DNA from: Saccharina japonica
Lineage: Eukaryota > Sar > Phaeophyceae > Laminariales > Laminariaceae
Direction: 5' to 3'
DNA length: 64,000 nucleotides
NCBI GenBank assembly: GCA_008828725.1
Contig: MEHQ01004074.1
Span: 268,065 to 332,064, forward strand
Shown piece after piece: positions 28,476 through 39,204 of this stretch; the first letter of the stretch is position 1; every line of letters begins with the position of its first letter. The notes under the pieces were generated by a model. It did not search any database, was not told where the DNA came from, and saw only the letters and a program-made list of their open reading frames with translations. The position numbers were made by a program, and so were the translations under genes.

Positions 28476-28569
28476 GGTGTTACTTGTCTGGTTACTCGCC
28501 CGGTGGCTCCTTTTGTTTTTTTTAGTCTTCTTTACGAGTAGCTTTCAAGAGTTTTCTCTTCTTTTTTTA

Positions 28570-28760
28570 TTTCTAAATGTTCCATAGTTCTTGCCTGGTG
28601 GCTATACGTACGAGTACTCGTATACCAGGTATAGCTGGAATGAGGAACGAACCTCTGCTGTGTTGTCCCTTTTCAGCTTGCGAGAGACAACACCCCGGGG
28701 TTTCAATCCAACCGCAATCCCGAAGGGGAGCCTTGTACGTATGTATATGTCGTATGCTCA
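28570..28760 (+). repeat. Dispersed repeat, also at 54140-54310 and 55222-55460
   Basis: Shared blocks are TGGTGGCTA(C/T)ACGTA..., GAGGAACGAACC(T)CTGCTG and CCGAAGGGGAGCCTT. The copy at 55222-55460 is in the opposite direction (AAGGTTCCCCTCCGGGATTG). Class is unknown. Confidence 0.5.
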
Positions 28761-29262
28761 TATTTACAGGCTCACCGAGTTTCTGTCGCCTCCCCTGTCT
28801 CTCGAAGGAGCCTTCCCCTTCCTTCGTCCCAAAAACCCTGATATCATTGTAGGAGATGATGAGGCGCTGCCGACCTGGGAGTTGGTTGAGAGCCTTTTTA
28901 AGGCGTGTCTCTCCGCGTTGCGAGAGAAGAGGGGGCGGGAGCTGGGGGGGGACTGCCGTGAACAGAGAGAGAGGAGGAAACAAAAAGAAAAAAAAGAAAA
29001 AAACGGAAAAAATATCAAAACGTCAGTGACATTTGTGGTATGCAACTGAATAAACAGTACCAGGTACACAGGCGAACGTTGCCGTGTAGTACACAGCAGA
29101 GTGGAGTTTTTTGTGGAGATTGCCGCAAGCAGCGAGCATACGAGTATGTATGGGGCCTGAACAATCCCTTAAAAATGGGGGGGGGGTCCTGCGGGTTGAT
29201 CGTCATGTCAGTGCCACCACTGATAGCAGCCGGAAACAACGGACAACGAAAACGCAGAATAC

Positions 29263-29296
<34 letters not shown>

Positions 29297-29429
29297 CGGT
29301 TGAACGCCTAAATAAAACGGTAAAACTTCGTGATTGTCGGCAGTCCACACTAGTCCACACACGGTATGCAGGGTGCGTATAAAGTGCGAGGATTCACGAT
29401 TTTGCGCGCGGGGGGGGCGGTAGGAACCG

Positions 29430-29513
29430 CGGTATGGCCACGGGAATTTTACCACGGGAATTCAAAAGCAAATTCCCGTGGTAAAATTCCCGTGGCCATA
29501 CCGCGGCTCCTAC
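29430..29513. repeat. Near-perfect long palindrome
   Basis: GTAGGAACCGCGGTATGGCC and ACGGGAATTTTACCACGGG are followed, after a loop of about 9 bases, by their reverse complement ending GGCCATACCGCGGCTCCTAC. The arms are about 37 bp with only one or two mismatches. The sequence downstream (29528-29680) recurs at 34487-34645. Confidence 0.9.
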
Positions 29514-29527
29514 ATCGTAACAAAAAA

Positions 29528-29680
29528 AAAACGTCGTCATTCGATTCGCCGTGGTTTGGTCTTTCTTGCGGTGTTTTTTACATTGGTTATTCGACATTGG
29601 TTAGGATGATATGGCTGATTTACTCGATTCCCGAAATCTTCGGGAATTTTCCCGAGGAAGGCCCTGAAAATTATCATTCT
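29528..29680 (+). repeat. Dispersed repeat, second copy at 34487-34645
   Basis: Shared from GTCATTCGATTCGCCGTGG through TTTGGTCTTTCTTG and ATTCCCGAAA to GAATTTTCCCGAGGAAGGCC. The GTGGTTTGG block is identical in both. Confidence 0.85.
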
Positions 29681-29696
29681 ACCCGGTACTTACCAT

Positions 29697-30070
29697 TACG
29701 GAGGGACCATAGTAAATACTAGTAAATAGAACCTACGGTACACGCAAAAACCTACCAGGTATATATTTATATTTCCATATTTTTGTAACAGTATTTGGTC
29801 CTATTTACTATGCCCCCCGACTAGTGCTACGGTAGAGGTAGCACTTTTTAGCCGAATCGTTTTCTGAACGATCGGGCTCCTTAACCCAATTTCGTCGGAC
29901 TTTCATTTTTGTGACGACTAACGTTTTAGAGAATACTTCGGTCATGAAATTTCGCATGCGGCAGCATGTTATTTTCCTCCGAAAGTATGTTTTCGGTGAG
30001 GTATGCCGCTCCTTAAGTGAGGAGCTCAGAAAAAACATGGTGCACCTCTATCGTAGCATGCGTCAAAAAA
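29697..30070. mobile_element. GGACC-family MITE abutting a GACGCATGCTAC-family MITE
   Basis: 29697-29818 has GGGACCATAGTAAATA at the left and GGTCCTATTTACTATG at the right. 29820-30070 carries TAGAGGTAGCACTTTTTAGC at one end and CATGGTGCACCTCTATCGTA at the other. Confidence 0.6.
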
Positions 30071-30814
30071 AGATAGCACTGCTTAAGTTTGTTTCGGAAT
30101 GATCGCTGGCTCTTGAACCCCAAACCATCGGAACGACATTATAATCGCGGCTCCGGAGAACTTGCGCGTACGTGCGAGTCTAACGAATCTGCACGTACAT
30201 TCAATACGGTTGTATCTATAGCAGGAGTTGTTGCAGATATGTATGGCCTACATGGGTACCAAATGGGATCGAGGTGCCAGGTGGGCCTCCGGCGGCTCCT
30301 GCGGAGGGCTGATAATATTTATGCACCTTGTGGGTGGGAGTAGGGTGCCAAATGGGATCAGATCCGGGTGGGATCAGGTCCGGGTGGGAGCAAGGGTAAA
30401 GATGGTGCAAAAGTACGTGCAGTTCTAACAGCCCACAGCACGTACGTGTATTTATACGGCTGGTGCTTGAAAACCTGCCAGATTTATTTTGTTCCCTTCC
30501 CGGCGACATATTTGAGGCAGATCAGACAGATCAGGCTCCCGTGATCTGTCCTACGATATAGTGGAGATGTTGCCCAGGCCTCGAAGGCCGACACGTAAAG
30601 GGGGTTCTTCGCAACCCAACACCGTCCCTCCTCCCTCGCTGTCATCACGGCCGTCAGTTTTTTTTTCGAGAGCTTTAGTGAATTAAGTGTCTTGGACGAT
30701 GGAAGTTGGGTGATAGATAGATGGTACTGAGTCAAGCCTGCGAGCGAAGTGGCGTGTTTCGACCCAGAAGCCGTGCCCTTCGCCCCCCCCCCCTCATTGA
30801 ACTTCCCCCGTCAT

Positions 30815-31203
30815 ATAAATGTATGATATATTTATAGGTTGGGTTGGCGTCGGTTGGCAACGACGCTGTAAAACACGCCACTCGCTGCGTGGAGCTAGAC
30901 AACCAGGGTGCCGTTTTTTTTTGTTATTTTTTTTTGGCGGTCACCAAAGCTGGCGGTCGAGTAGATCATTTGTGCGGGGTGGAGAATCTTTGTTCCGCAC
31001 AAGGGGAATGGTCGTATCACGTAGTGTTAATATGGTAAGGCGTCCGCGAGGCAGTTACATAGTAAAACCCATTGCTGTCTCCGGAAGTAGCCACACCAGA
31101 AATTAAATTAACTCATTGAAGCTGTCGTCCATATGCAAGTCCGCCTCAGAGGCGGTTCTTAGCAGGATGCAGCTCACCCTCCATGCGACTCGCCCAATAC
31201 CTN
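30815..31203 (+). mobile_element. C-tailed SINE-like element, 5' part, cut by LINE fragment
   Basis: A clean head and body (TATAGGTTGGGTTGGCGTCG, CACGCCACTCGCTGCGTGGA, CCGCACAAGGGGAATGGTCGT, CCGCCTCAGAGGCGG) up to GACTCGCCCAATACCT. The sequence then stops at a single N (31203) and continues as LINE. The C-rich tail is missing. Confidence 0.8.
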
Positions 31204-32990
31204 CCACTTTTTTTTCTTTACTTTCTTTCTAGCAATACCATATTCCTCCCATCCTGACGTAGTTTTGCTCGATGTGTATCTTGCGTGTGCCTTTCTCCTT
31301 ACTTTTATAGCCTATTTTACTTCTTCATCCCACCATTTAACTGCTCCATTGAATATTATCAACTTTTCCCCTATTATTTTACCCGCTGTGGTCTTGACCA
31401 ACTTCTCCCATCCTTCTATTATCCTCGCTCCTGCACTATCTCTCTCAATATTGTTATTTGTCTTACCTATGCTTTCCAGCAGATCGGAAAAATGCTCTGC
31501 ATTTTTAGCCATCTCTGCTTGGAATTCTTGCCGTTTTTCCTTCACTTCTAGCTTATCTATTCGCCATCTGTACAATTTCCTACCGCGCCTATTTTTGATA
31601 ACTCTCGTCTGCTGGTTATCTGTCCATATTAGGCACTGATCCGTAGTTCCTACGTCCGCCGCGCATACATGCACTTCCGTTTCCTTACTGCTTCCATTTT
31701 CTACCACTATAAAGTCAAGAACGGAGCTTTCTCCCTTTTGTATGCACTGTCTAGTCCATTCTGGCTCTGGCTTTTTTACTCTTCCGTTCAGAGTCTTCAT
31801 CTCATTGTTTTAAAGGAACTTCAGCATCTCTTCCCCGTTCTTATTTTTTGTTACTTCCCCATACTGTCCAATGTTCTCGTTCGGGTTGCTTGCCTTCCCA
31901 ATCCTTGAGTTAAAATCTCCGACTAGTACTACTTCTCCTTGTCTTTTATATTTTTGTACATCTACTGCTATTTCTCCGAACTTCTTCTGTATATCTTTTA
32001 CCGTACGCTTCGACTCTGGGGGCATATAGATGTTTCCTAAGAAATAATATTTCGCTCCCCTCTCCCCTGGTATCTTTATCCAGATGCTTTCGTCGAATTT
32101 CGTGTCTTTGATCACTTCTACTATGTCACACAGGTATTTTTTTACTAGGAACCCTACTCCCCCCGCCCCCCTATTCTTCTTGTTCTGTCCTTTTCTCTTT
32201 TTCCCTATCCATGCGTACTCTCCAATTGTGCATCCTATTTCCCCCCCTCTTTTTCCCACGACTCTTGAATTCCCACTATGTCGAGGTCGCGCTCACTTAC
32301 TTATTCGGCTATTTCTATCCTCTTCCGGTCTTGCGTGGCGAATCCACATACGTCCCATGATCCTATTCTCAGCTTCTTCTTCGTTTCACTGTTCGCTCGA
32401 CTCTTGTCTTTCGTTTTTTCTCCTTCGTTGCTACTTCTGTGTTCTCTTCTTTAAGCTTTCTTACTGTTTCCCTTTCCGGTTTTGTCTTCTTGCTCTACGC
32501 CACTGTATTTCTCTCCCATTCCCTTTGGGCCACTTACTGTTTCCTGCCTCCCCTTACCTTCGTTCACCCTAGGACAACGTCTTAGATTCGCTAGTCCATT
32601 AGCTATACATACCCTCCACCCCAGTCTTCTAACCCATGCCGACACGTTTTCTGTCTCTAACCTCTGCCACTCCATGCTCGCTTTCGGTTTAAGCGTGACA
32701 CTAAAATGCTCTCCCTCCCTTTCTACTTGTCCTAATGCAAGGCAGTATAGTCCTACTTCGTCGCACTTGCTGTTGAACTCTATTCTCGTCATGTCGCTAG
32801 GAACTCCGAATGCCAGCACTACTAGTACTTTACCCTTCCAATCTTTCTTACTCCACCCACCCTGCCTCACCGTCTTTCTCCGGATCTCTTTCGAGACTAT
32901 CTCCAGCTTGTTTTCGTTAATATTGGTAGTGGGAAATGTTCAAGTTACTGGGACTTCCCAATCCTAGTACTCGTTGAGGGTCTGGTGTCT
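31204..32990 (-). pseudogene. LINE 5' part: ORF1-like region and broken AP endonuclease
   Basis: On the minus strand a 139-codon ORF (32870-32451, ending in a Lys-rich KTGKGNSKKA) precedes an AP-endonuclease domain. Visible motifs in order are SWDVCGFA (S-W-N-x-x-G type), GIQES (catalytic Glu), GNIYMPPE, VVLVGDFNSRIG (G-D-F-N) and LDFIVVENG. The usual S-D-H near the end reads TDQ, losing the catalytic His. The domain carries an in-frame stop after EIAE, a frameshift near 32257 and a stop after MLKFL, so it is dead. The RT half is absent: the element is cut at 31203, where the opposite-orientation SINE-like copy meets it. It may belong to the same family as the RT-only fragment at 13685, but they do not overlap. 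Confidence 0.8.
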
Positions 32991-33079
32991 TTCAGTTCTT
33001 TTGCCGGCGCACCACACTAAATAGTGTCTCCAACACGGGCTCGTAGCCTGGAGCCAAGTTCAACACCCTTAACACAAGT

Positions 33080-33565
33080 ACCCCACGTTTGTGTCAGGCC
33101 ATCTGCATGGTAACCATCCTGGCATCCCACGACCGTATCTTCTATCTTCTTGCCCCGCTGTTGTACTGGTTACTTTCCTCCAGGGAGGTCATTTTTACCG
33201 TGCAAGGTTCAAGGACGGCTTGCATAACACAAAGTTTTACTCACACATCGGGATGCCCCCGTACGTCGCTTTCCCCATCGTATGTACGTTTTACCATGGG
33301 TAGCTACGCCACTAATGCCCCCGAGTAGACCTTCGCTGCCGAAAGCTTGGCCAACGACCCCCCTACACTTTGTACCGCCTTCTATCCTTCAAGATATCAA
33401 GATATCTACGTACCGCTTGGTGCTCCGTCTCTTTGGTCGCGTGGTCGGTCAGTGGCAAGGCGTTTGTTTCATGAGTTTAATTGGCCTGACTCAATGACAT
33501 GCATCATCCATCCCTCCCCTTCATTTGGCGCATGGTATGTGCACCAAGTTTCAGGGGTTTAGGAC
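33080..33565 (+). pseudogene. Possible gene or transposon remnant, unidentified
   Basis: Two adjacent readings look protein-like: GGHFYRARFKDGLHNTKFYS... (33180-33300) and NDPPTLCTAFYPSRYQDIYV..., RLFHEFNWPDSMTCIIH (33350-33560). They are in different frames with stops between them. No family is recognised. It may be a decayed gene or an internal part of a mobile element. Confidence 0.25.
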
Positions 33566-33789
33566 GTTGCCGGACCAGACTTCCCCCGCCCAATGGAAAT
33601 CGGTAAATTTTTGCGGGTATCTCACCACGAGACCCCAACCTTCATGTGAATTGAACATGTCGGGGTGACCTTGCTGTATCTATGTGTGTGTATGTAAGGT
33701 GGCCCTCCTTCATGCAAAGTGTTTTGTCTATGTTTCAACGTTTTGCTGTGTATTACCTGGTACGATATGGGAGAAGATATACATCAAGT

Positions 33790-34225
33790 GTGTGGTTTGG
33801 GTTTTGATATGTGGAAAAAGAATCTGTTTAGTTGAGTAATTTCTTGTCTTATGTCCGGTGTGTGTTTTGATATGAGAAAAAACAACACCGGTTAGTTTTG
33901 TAATTTCATGTTTATATCCGGTTTGTGTTTTGATATGAGGAAAAACAACTGGTTTGTTTAGTAATTTCATGTCTATGGTCTGGTTTGTGTTTTGATATCA
34001 GGAATAAAAACTGGTTAGTTTAGTATTTTCATGTCTATTTCCAGTTTGTGTTTTGATATGAGAAAAAAACTGGTTAGTTTAGTAATTTCATGCCTATATC
34101 CGGTTTGTGTTTTGATATGAGGAAAAAAAACTGGTTAGTTTAGTAGTTTTATGTCTATTGTCCGGTTTGTATTTTGATATGAGGGAAAAAAAACTGGTTA
34201 GCCTAGTGGTTTCATAGTTTCATGT
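33790..34225 (+). repeat. Tandem repeat, about 61-bp unit, seven copies
   Basis: The unit is of the form TCCGGTTTGTGTTTTGATAT-gaggaaaaaaactggttagtttagtaatttcatgtctat, with changes in the A-run length. It ends beside an internally deleted SINE-like copy (34232-34470, minus). Confidence 0.93.
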
Positions 34226-34231
34226 CTAAAG

Positions 34232-34470
34232 TCTGGTGGCTTGTTTTACAGCGTCGTTGCCACTCGACGCCAACCCATAGTTGTCTAGCAGAATCTATTT
34301 GGGGGAGGGGGGGGGGCGGGGGAGGGGGGGGGGTGTACTCATGTTGTGCACGGCCGTAGTCATATGACCATAGACCCTCGCATCCCTACAATGCCGGGAC
34401 GGAGCGCGTTGGGTTTTCACCAACCAGGCAGACATTGCTTGCACCAAGCGCGAAACGCCGTGCTTCGTAA
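34232..34470 (-). mobile_element. C-tailed SINE-like element, internally deleted
   Basis: On the minus strand the head (GGTTGGCGTCGAGTGGCAACG, GCTGTAAAACA) is at 34232-34290 and the tail (GCGCTTGGTGCAAGCAATG through TGCACAACATGAGTACACC and C runs) is at 34300-34470. The 300-bp middle is missing. Confidence 0.7.
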
Positions 34471-34889
34471 AAATAAATGAAAACGCCGTCATTCGATTCG
34501 CCGTGGTTTGGTCTTTCTTGGGGTGCTTTTTCCATTGTTTATTCCTCCTTGGTTAGTTTGATATGGTTGATTTACCTCGATTCCCGAAACGTTCGGGAAT
34601 TTTCCCGAGGAAGGCCCTGATAATTTTGCTCGTACAGTTGTTTTTTTAAGACTAGCTCCTATACTATAATCAAGTGCTGGGGTCGGGTCGGGTCGCCCGA
34701 ACAACCTTATTCGAAGTCGTGATTCGGGTGAGATATTGAGTTGTTTATATGAACTCAGAAAATAAACGGCCACCCCTGTAAGGTGGCAGTGCTCGCGAGA
34801 ATATAAGGAACGCTTAGTGTTAATATTAGTGTATGAACGGTCCTTACATTTACGCCCACAGGGCGATGAAGATCCCGCACAGCACCTCA

Positions 34890-35030
34890 CAACGGCAGGG
34901 TAGGACAGCTAGATGATCTGTAAGATCATCTGTAACAGCTAGATAATCTGTTAGATCATCTGTAAGATGATGTTACAGATTATCTGCAATATGATCTGTA
35001 AGACGATCTGTAAGCAGATCGTGATCTATC
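34890..35030. repeat. GATCTGTAA/AGATGATC short repeats
   Basis: Repeated and inverted 'agatcatctgtaac' and 'gatctgtaagat' units. These can fold into several overlapping hairpins. Confidence 0.8.
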
Positions 35031-35221
35031 CGAGGTGAGGAGGTTTTCCCCCCTCACCCAGTGGGCCAGCGGACCGTGCCACCTCGATCGGCAGGCCAGA
35101 CCACACATTACAAATATCTATATACTGTTGTACAGCAAAAAAAACCCCGTCAATACTACGGGTAGCCATTGATAATACACCCAATAACATATACCAGTGC
35201 CATACTTCGCATATACCAGTG

Positions 35222-36600
35222 TTCTTGAACGAGTAAAATATTATTTTTATTTTACGATCCGGTGTGGCTACTGGCCACGCGACGCGATCCACCCTGTGTG
35301 CTGCAAATGCGGTAAGCTGCCATACAGCAGCAGTAGCATACATCAACGTAAAACAGGAGACTCTACAATACAGTACTATTAATAGCTGCCCCACACCTGC
35401 CAAAGGCAGCTTATGACTTAAGATACCGATTAGCAGATAATACGTAACACTCCTACTAGTAGCTGCCACTAGACAAGCTCGATTAGAGGGCACAAGACAC
35501 ACCTGCTATCATCCTGCAAATAGACATTTGCAAGCTGTGTTGAGATAAGTTCGAGTGGTAGTTACAAGACACATCTGCCAACGTCCTGCAAACACACACT
35601 TGCAAACTGCGTTCAGACAATTTCGTGGACATAGGAGCAAAACAAAACGATAAAAAAAAGCGGGGGGGGGGTGGGGTGGTCTAATGGTTCTCTGTATGTA
35701 CGGGGAACACAAGTTGGCGAGAGTCGACGAGGGAAGAAAGTGCTGAAGCCTTTCTCGCGATAAAAATGCAAGGCAAGTACCGTACGTAGTGGGGAGGGAG
35801 GAGAGGAGGCCTACTTAGTGACCCCGGATCTGAGTTACGACTAAGAGGGAGAGAGAAAAGAAGGGCGAAGATGATATAATAGCGGATGGGAAACAAAAAA
35901 AGTGAATGCATAATGATGAACGAGTAAAACATGTTTTTGATTCTATGAGCCGGCCTGGCCACTGGCCATGCCACACGATCCACCTCGTGTGCTGCGTGGA
36001 GTAATTTGCCATACAGTAGTAGCACACGTCAACGTAAAAAGGGAGACTCTATAATACAGTACTAGCTGCCCCACACTCGACTAAGGCAACTTATAATATA
36101 CCGACTAGCAGATAATACGTTAGACACGTCTGAGCTGCGGCTAGACAAGCTCGAGTAGAGGGCACAAGACGCACTTGCTATCGTCCTGCAAATAGACATT
36201 TGCAAGATGTGTTGAGATAAGTTCGAGTGGTAGTTACAAGACACATCTGCTAACGTCCTGCAAATAGACACTTGCAAACTGCGTTCAGACAGCTTCGTTG
36301 AGATGGAGCAAAACAAATAATGCTAAAAAAAGGGGGGAGGGGGTAGTTTCACGGTTCTCTCTGGATATATGGGACATTCAATTCGACGAGAGTCGACGAG
36401 AGTCGACGAGGGAAGAAAGTGCTGAAATCTTCTCGCGCTAAAGATGCAAGGCACGTATGTACCGTAGTAGGGAGGTACTGTAGGAGAAGAGCCTACTTAG
36501 TGAACCCGAACCTGAGTTACGACTAAACAGGGAGAGATAAAAGAAGGGCAAGATAATACGTGGGGTGGAGAAAAAACAAAAACAAAAAACTGTGCGGGGC
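35222..36600 (+). repeat. About 690-bp tandem duplication carrying a SINE
   Basis: Unit 1 (35222-35905) and unit 2 (35917-36600) both run from GAACGAGTAAAA through CTGCCCCACAC, TCCTGCAAATAGACA and GCAAAACAAA to the A-rich end of a tRNA-type SINE (GACGAGGGAAGAAAGTGCTG, GAGTTACGACTAA). They are clearly homologous but well diverged, so the duplication is not recent. Confidence 0.85.
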
Positions 36601-36624
36601 TGCTCGTGTTCGAGGCTTTTACGT

Positions 36625-37031
36625 ATTACGTATTACGTAGTAAATAGGACCTACGGTACACTCTAAAACCTATATATATATTTCCCTACTTCGTAACAAT
36701 ATTTGGTCCTATTTACTATGGTCCTGCGTAATAGCTAGATTTTCGACACTAGTAACGGGGGTAAATATAATACATATACTTGTAATCATACGTGGTGTGT
36801 AAATACACGGGGGATACTGTTTTTTGGGGTCAATCGCGGGTTCTGATGACGTATTGCTACATAAAGCCCCCCGAAATAGAAGGACGGGGGTTTCCAAAAT
36901 CGTTTTTTTTTTTTTTGTGGTGCCACTGGAAATGAACCCTTTTTAACTGGACAGGTACCACCCTGTCCCGAAATCTAAGCACCTTTTATACATCAACATT
37001 CAATAAAAAAACGGTGCTTATATTTCGGGAC
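36625..37031. mobile_element. Two short foldback MITEs
   Basis: 36625-36735 is a GGACC-family copy (GTAGTAAATAGGACCTACGG to GGTCCTATTTACTATGG). 36954-37031 is a 78-bp foldback, TACCACCCTGTCCCGAAAT to ATTTCGGGACATAGTGGTA, with a diverged relative at about 45525-45610. Confidence 0.65.
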
Positions 37032-37264
37032 ATAGTGGTATGTACCTAAAATTGACTCTACAGTAATTTCAAGTGATTCGGCCCCAAAACAGGACTACGG
37101 TCCCATCTTAAGGCCTCAAGGGGGACAAGGTTAGTTTTGTGCCTGCAATCACGCCGATAGCGGGGTTTCCAATATGGGGACGACGGTAACGATACAGCAG
37201 CAGCAGCAGCAGCAGCAGCAGTACTCGTAGAGCTTACCAGTCATTCGACACTACTGCTGTGGAG

Positions 37265-37580
37265 GCGTGCTACGATAGAGGTATGCTATATACTGTACCG
37301 CTATTTGGCTGAAACGTTTTCTGCATCTCCATACTAATACTAATACTAATAGTAAGCCACCTGCCTTTGGAGGAAAGTAAAATAGTAAGCCACCTGCCTT
37401 TGGAGGAAAGTAAAAGTGCTACCCGATGAACAACCCCACGACCTAAGTATACTATGAGCAATGTTGCAACACAAAAAACGAACGTCCGACGAGTTTGGGT
37501 TGAGGAGGCTTTCATAGATCATTCAAGGATCATTCATAAGACGTTTCAGCCACAAAAGTGCTACTTCTATCCTAGCACGG
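37265..37580. mobile_element. GACGCATGCTAC-family MITE, diverged
   Basis: It has GCGTGCTACGATAGAGGTAT and TTTGGCTGAAACGTTTTCTG at the left and GACGTTTCAGCCACAAAAG with TACTTCTATCCTAGCACGG at the right. It includes a short direct repeat (AGTAAGCCACCTGCCTTTGG twice). Confidence 0.6.
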
Positions 37581-37600
37581 GTCCATTGTACTTGCCGTAA

Positions 37601-39200
37601 ATCTGCCCGTTCAGGCGAAGCCCCTCAGACGTGCTCGAACAAAACAATGCTGTTACTCGTATAAGGAAGTTAAGGGTTTTGTCACGAACCTCTAAAAAAA
37701 GTTTTGTTTTGTTTTGACGGTGATTTTATTTTCGGCCTCGGCTAACGGCGAAGGCCACCACCCCGACCCGGAACTCTAACCCTACCCCTACCTCTAACCT
37801 TGATCAGAGGCCTGCCTTGGTTGGTGTGCCAGCTGGTCGTTGTGCTTGGAAAGAGGCTCTATTTGCGGTTCGGGCACATGTATACAGTTCGAGTGGGGCC
37901 TATATAAGGCGACATGAATAAGGCGACCACTCGAGAAAAGGCGGGTCAAAAGTCGGCTATTACGACCGAAGCTCTCAATAGGGCGGGTGCCGCCCTGTAC
38001 GATATAGGTCCCGGGGCCTATATAAGGCGTTGATACGCCGATATAGGGCGTACGCCGCCCTAAATAGGCCCCGGGCCCTATAAGGCGTGATACGCCCTAT
38101 TCACGGCCCATTCCTGCCTCCACATCACTGTAAAACCTCGCAATTTCTGCTGCTCGCTCTGAGACAGAGGGATGTACACATTCTTGCTGCGAGAGAGACC
38201 ACACGCACGCCTACAGCCGAACGAGCAGTGGACATAAGCACGATGCCCTGTGCAGCAGTCGAACTGTCCCTGATTGCAGCTAGCACTCCACAGCGACTTG
38301 ACGGTCCCGAATATCGTGGAAAAAGCGGTGGCCGACTTCACGGGCCTTTTGTGGAGACTGGAGCACTACTCTGCTGTACCCCCCCGCCCACTTTTCACAA
38401 AACCCCCTCATGTCTGGTTGTCGCTGCGACTTAGAAGCATGCGCTTTGATGAACGACATCCTGGCTTTCTGCAGATAGAAAGTATAGCAGCAATGGCGAT
38501 GCTGCTTTCTATCCGCAGAAGGACAGAACGGCGTTCACGCATGCTTCTAATTCACTGAGACACTGACAGGCAGACGCGAGGGAGTTTTGTGGGGAGGGAG
38601 GGGGTACAGCCCAGTACTGTTCCAGTCAGCACGGGAGTGTAGTCCGTATAGGTTGGGGTTCCGCTCTCGAGTTGTGGCTGTACGAAGAGTTATCTCAGTG
38701 CAGGAGCACAGCGGTAAGTGGCTTGAGCGGGCTCGGTCGCATGCAAGCTCTATTAATAACAATAGTGTACCCCGTGACATGCAAATTGTGTGTGCACCTG
38801 CATGTATGTCTGCTCTGCTGTGTGGTATTGTGCGTGCTTGACATCACACGTATCCACTGGGTTGAGTACCGCTGATTTGATGTACCGTCTTCTCCGAGCA
38901 CGAGTCTCCGCCTCCGGGCAGCACTCTATATCACATGTTGGGTCAGTGGCACACTCTGTTGTTTACCTGGTAGGTATACACTAAATAAAGTGCAATATTA
39001 ATATTCCCTCAATAGGGCGGTATATACCCGCCATGTTGAGGGAATATCTAAACGTCAACAGGGCGGTAACAACCCTGCTAGCGTATAAGGCGACCTCTCC
39101 AGATAAGGCGGGTCAAAATCGCTTGTGGACACTTCGTAGGTCGCCTTATATAGGCCCCACTACTGCTCTAAGGTAAGAAAGTTCGCCTGAACGGGCAGAT
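37601..39200. mobile_element. 1.6-kb element with 19-bp terminal inverted repeats
   Basis: The left end ATCTGCCCGTTCAGGCGAA (37601-37619) is matched exactly by its reverse complement at 39182-39200. Subterminal motifs are also inverted: GTGGGGCCTATATAAGGCGA at 37893-37912 and, reversed, TCGCCTTATATAGGCCCCAC at 39151-39170. AAGGCGGGTCAAAA occurs near both ends in opposite or parallel arrangements, and CTCAATAGGGCGG at both ends. This is the layout of a cut-and-paste DNA transposon with repeated transposase-binding sites. Internal ORFs (for example minus 38341-38078) show no recognised transposase motif, so it is probably non-autonomous. A 120-bp foldback lies inside at 38431-38550. Confidence 0.7.
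38431..38550. repeat. 120-bp foldback inside the TIR element
   Basis: The outer arms are TTAGAAGCATGCG and CGCATGCTTCTAA. The inner arms are CTTTCTGCAGATAGAAAG and CTTTCTATCCGCAGAAGG. It is either a nested MITE or a structural element. Confidence 0.8.
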
Positions 39201-39204
39201 CTAC

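Noticed and set aside
28770..28960. Open segment LTEFLSPPLSLEGAFPFLRP... after an acag
   Set aside because: It follows directly on a dispersed repeat and no donor or partner exon could be found. Too weak to call.
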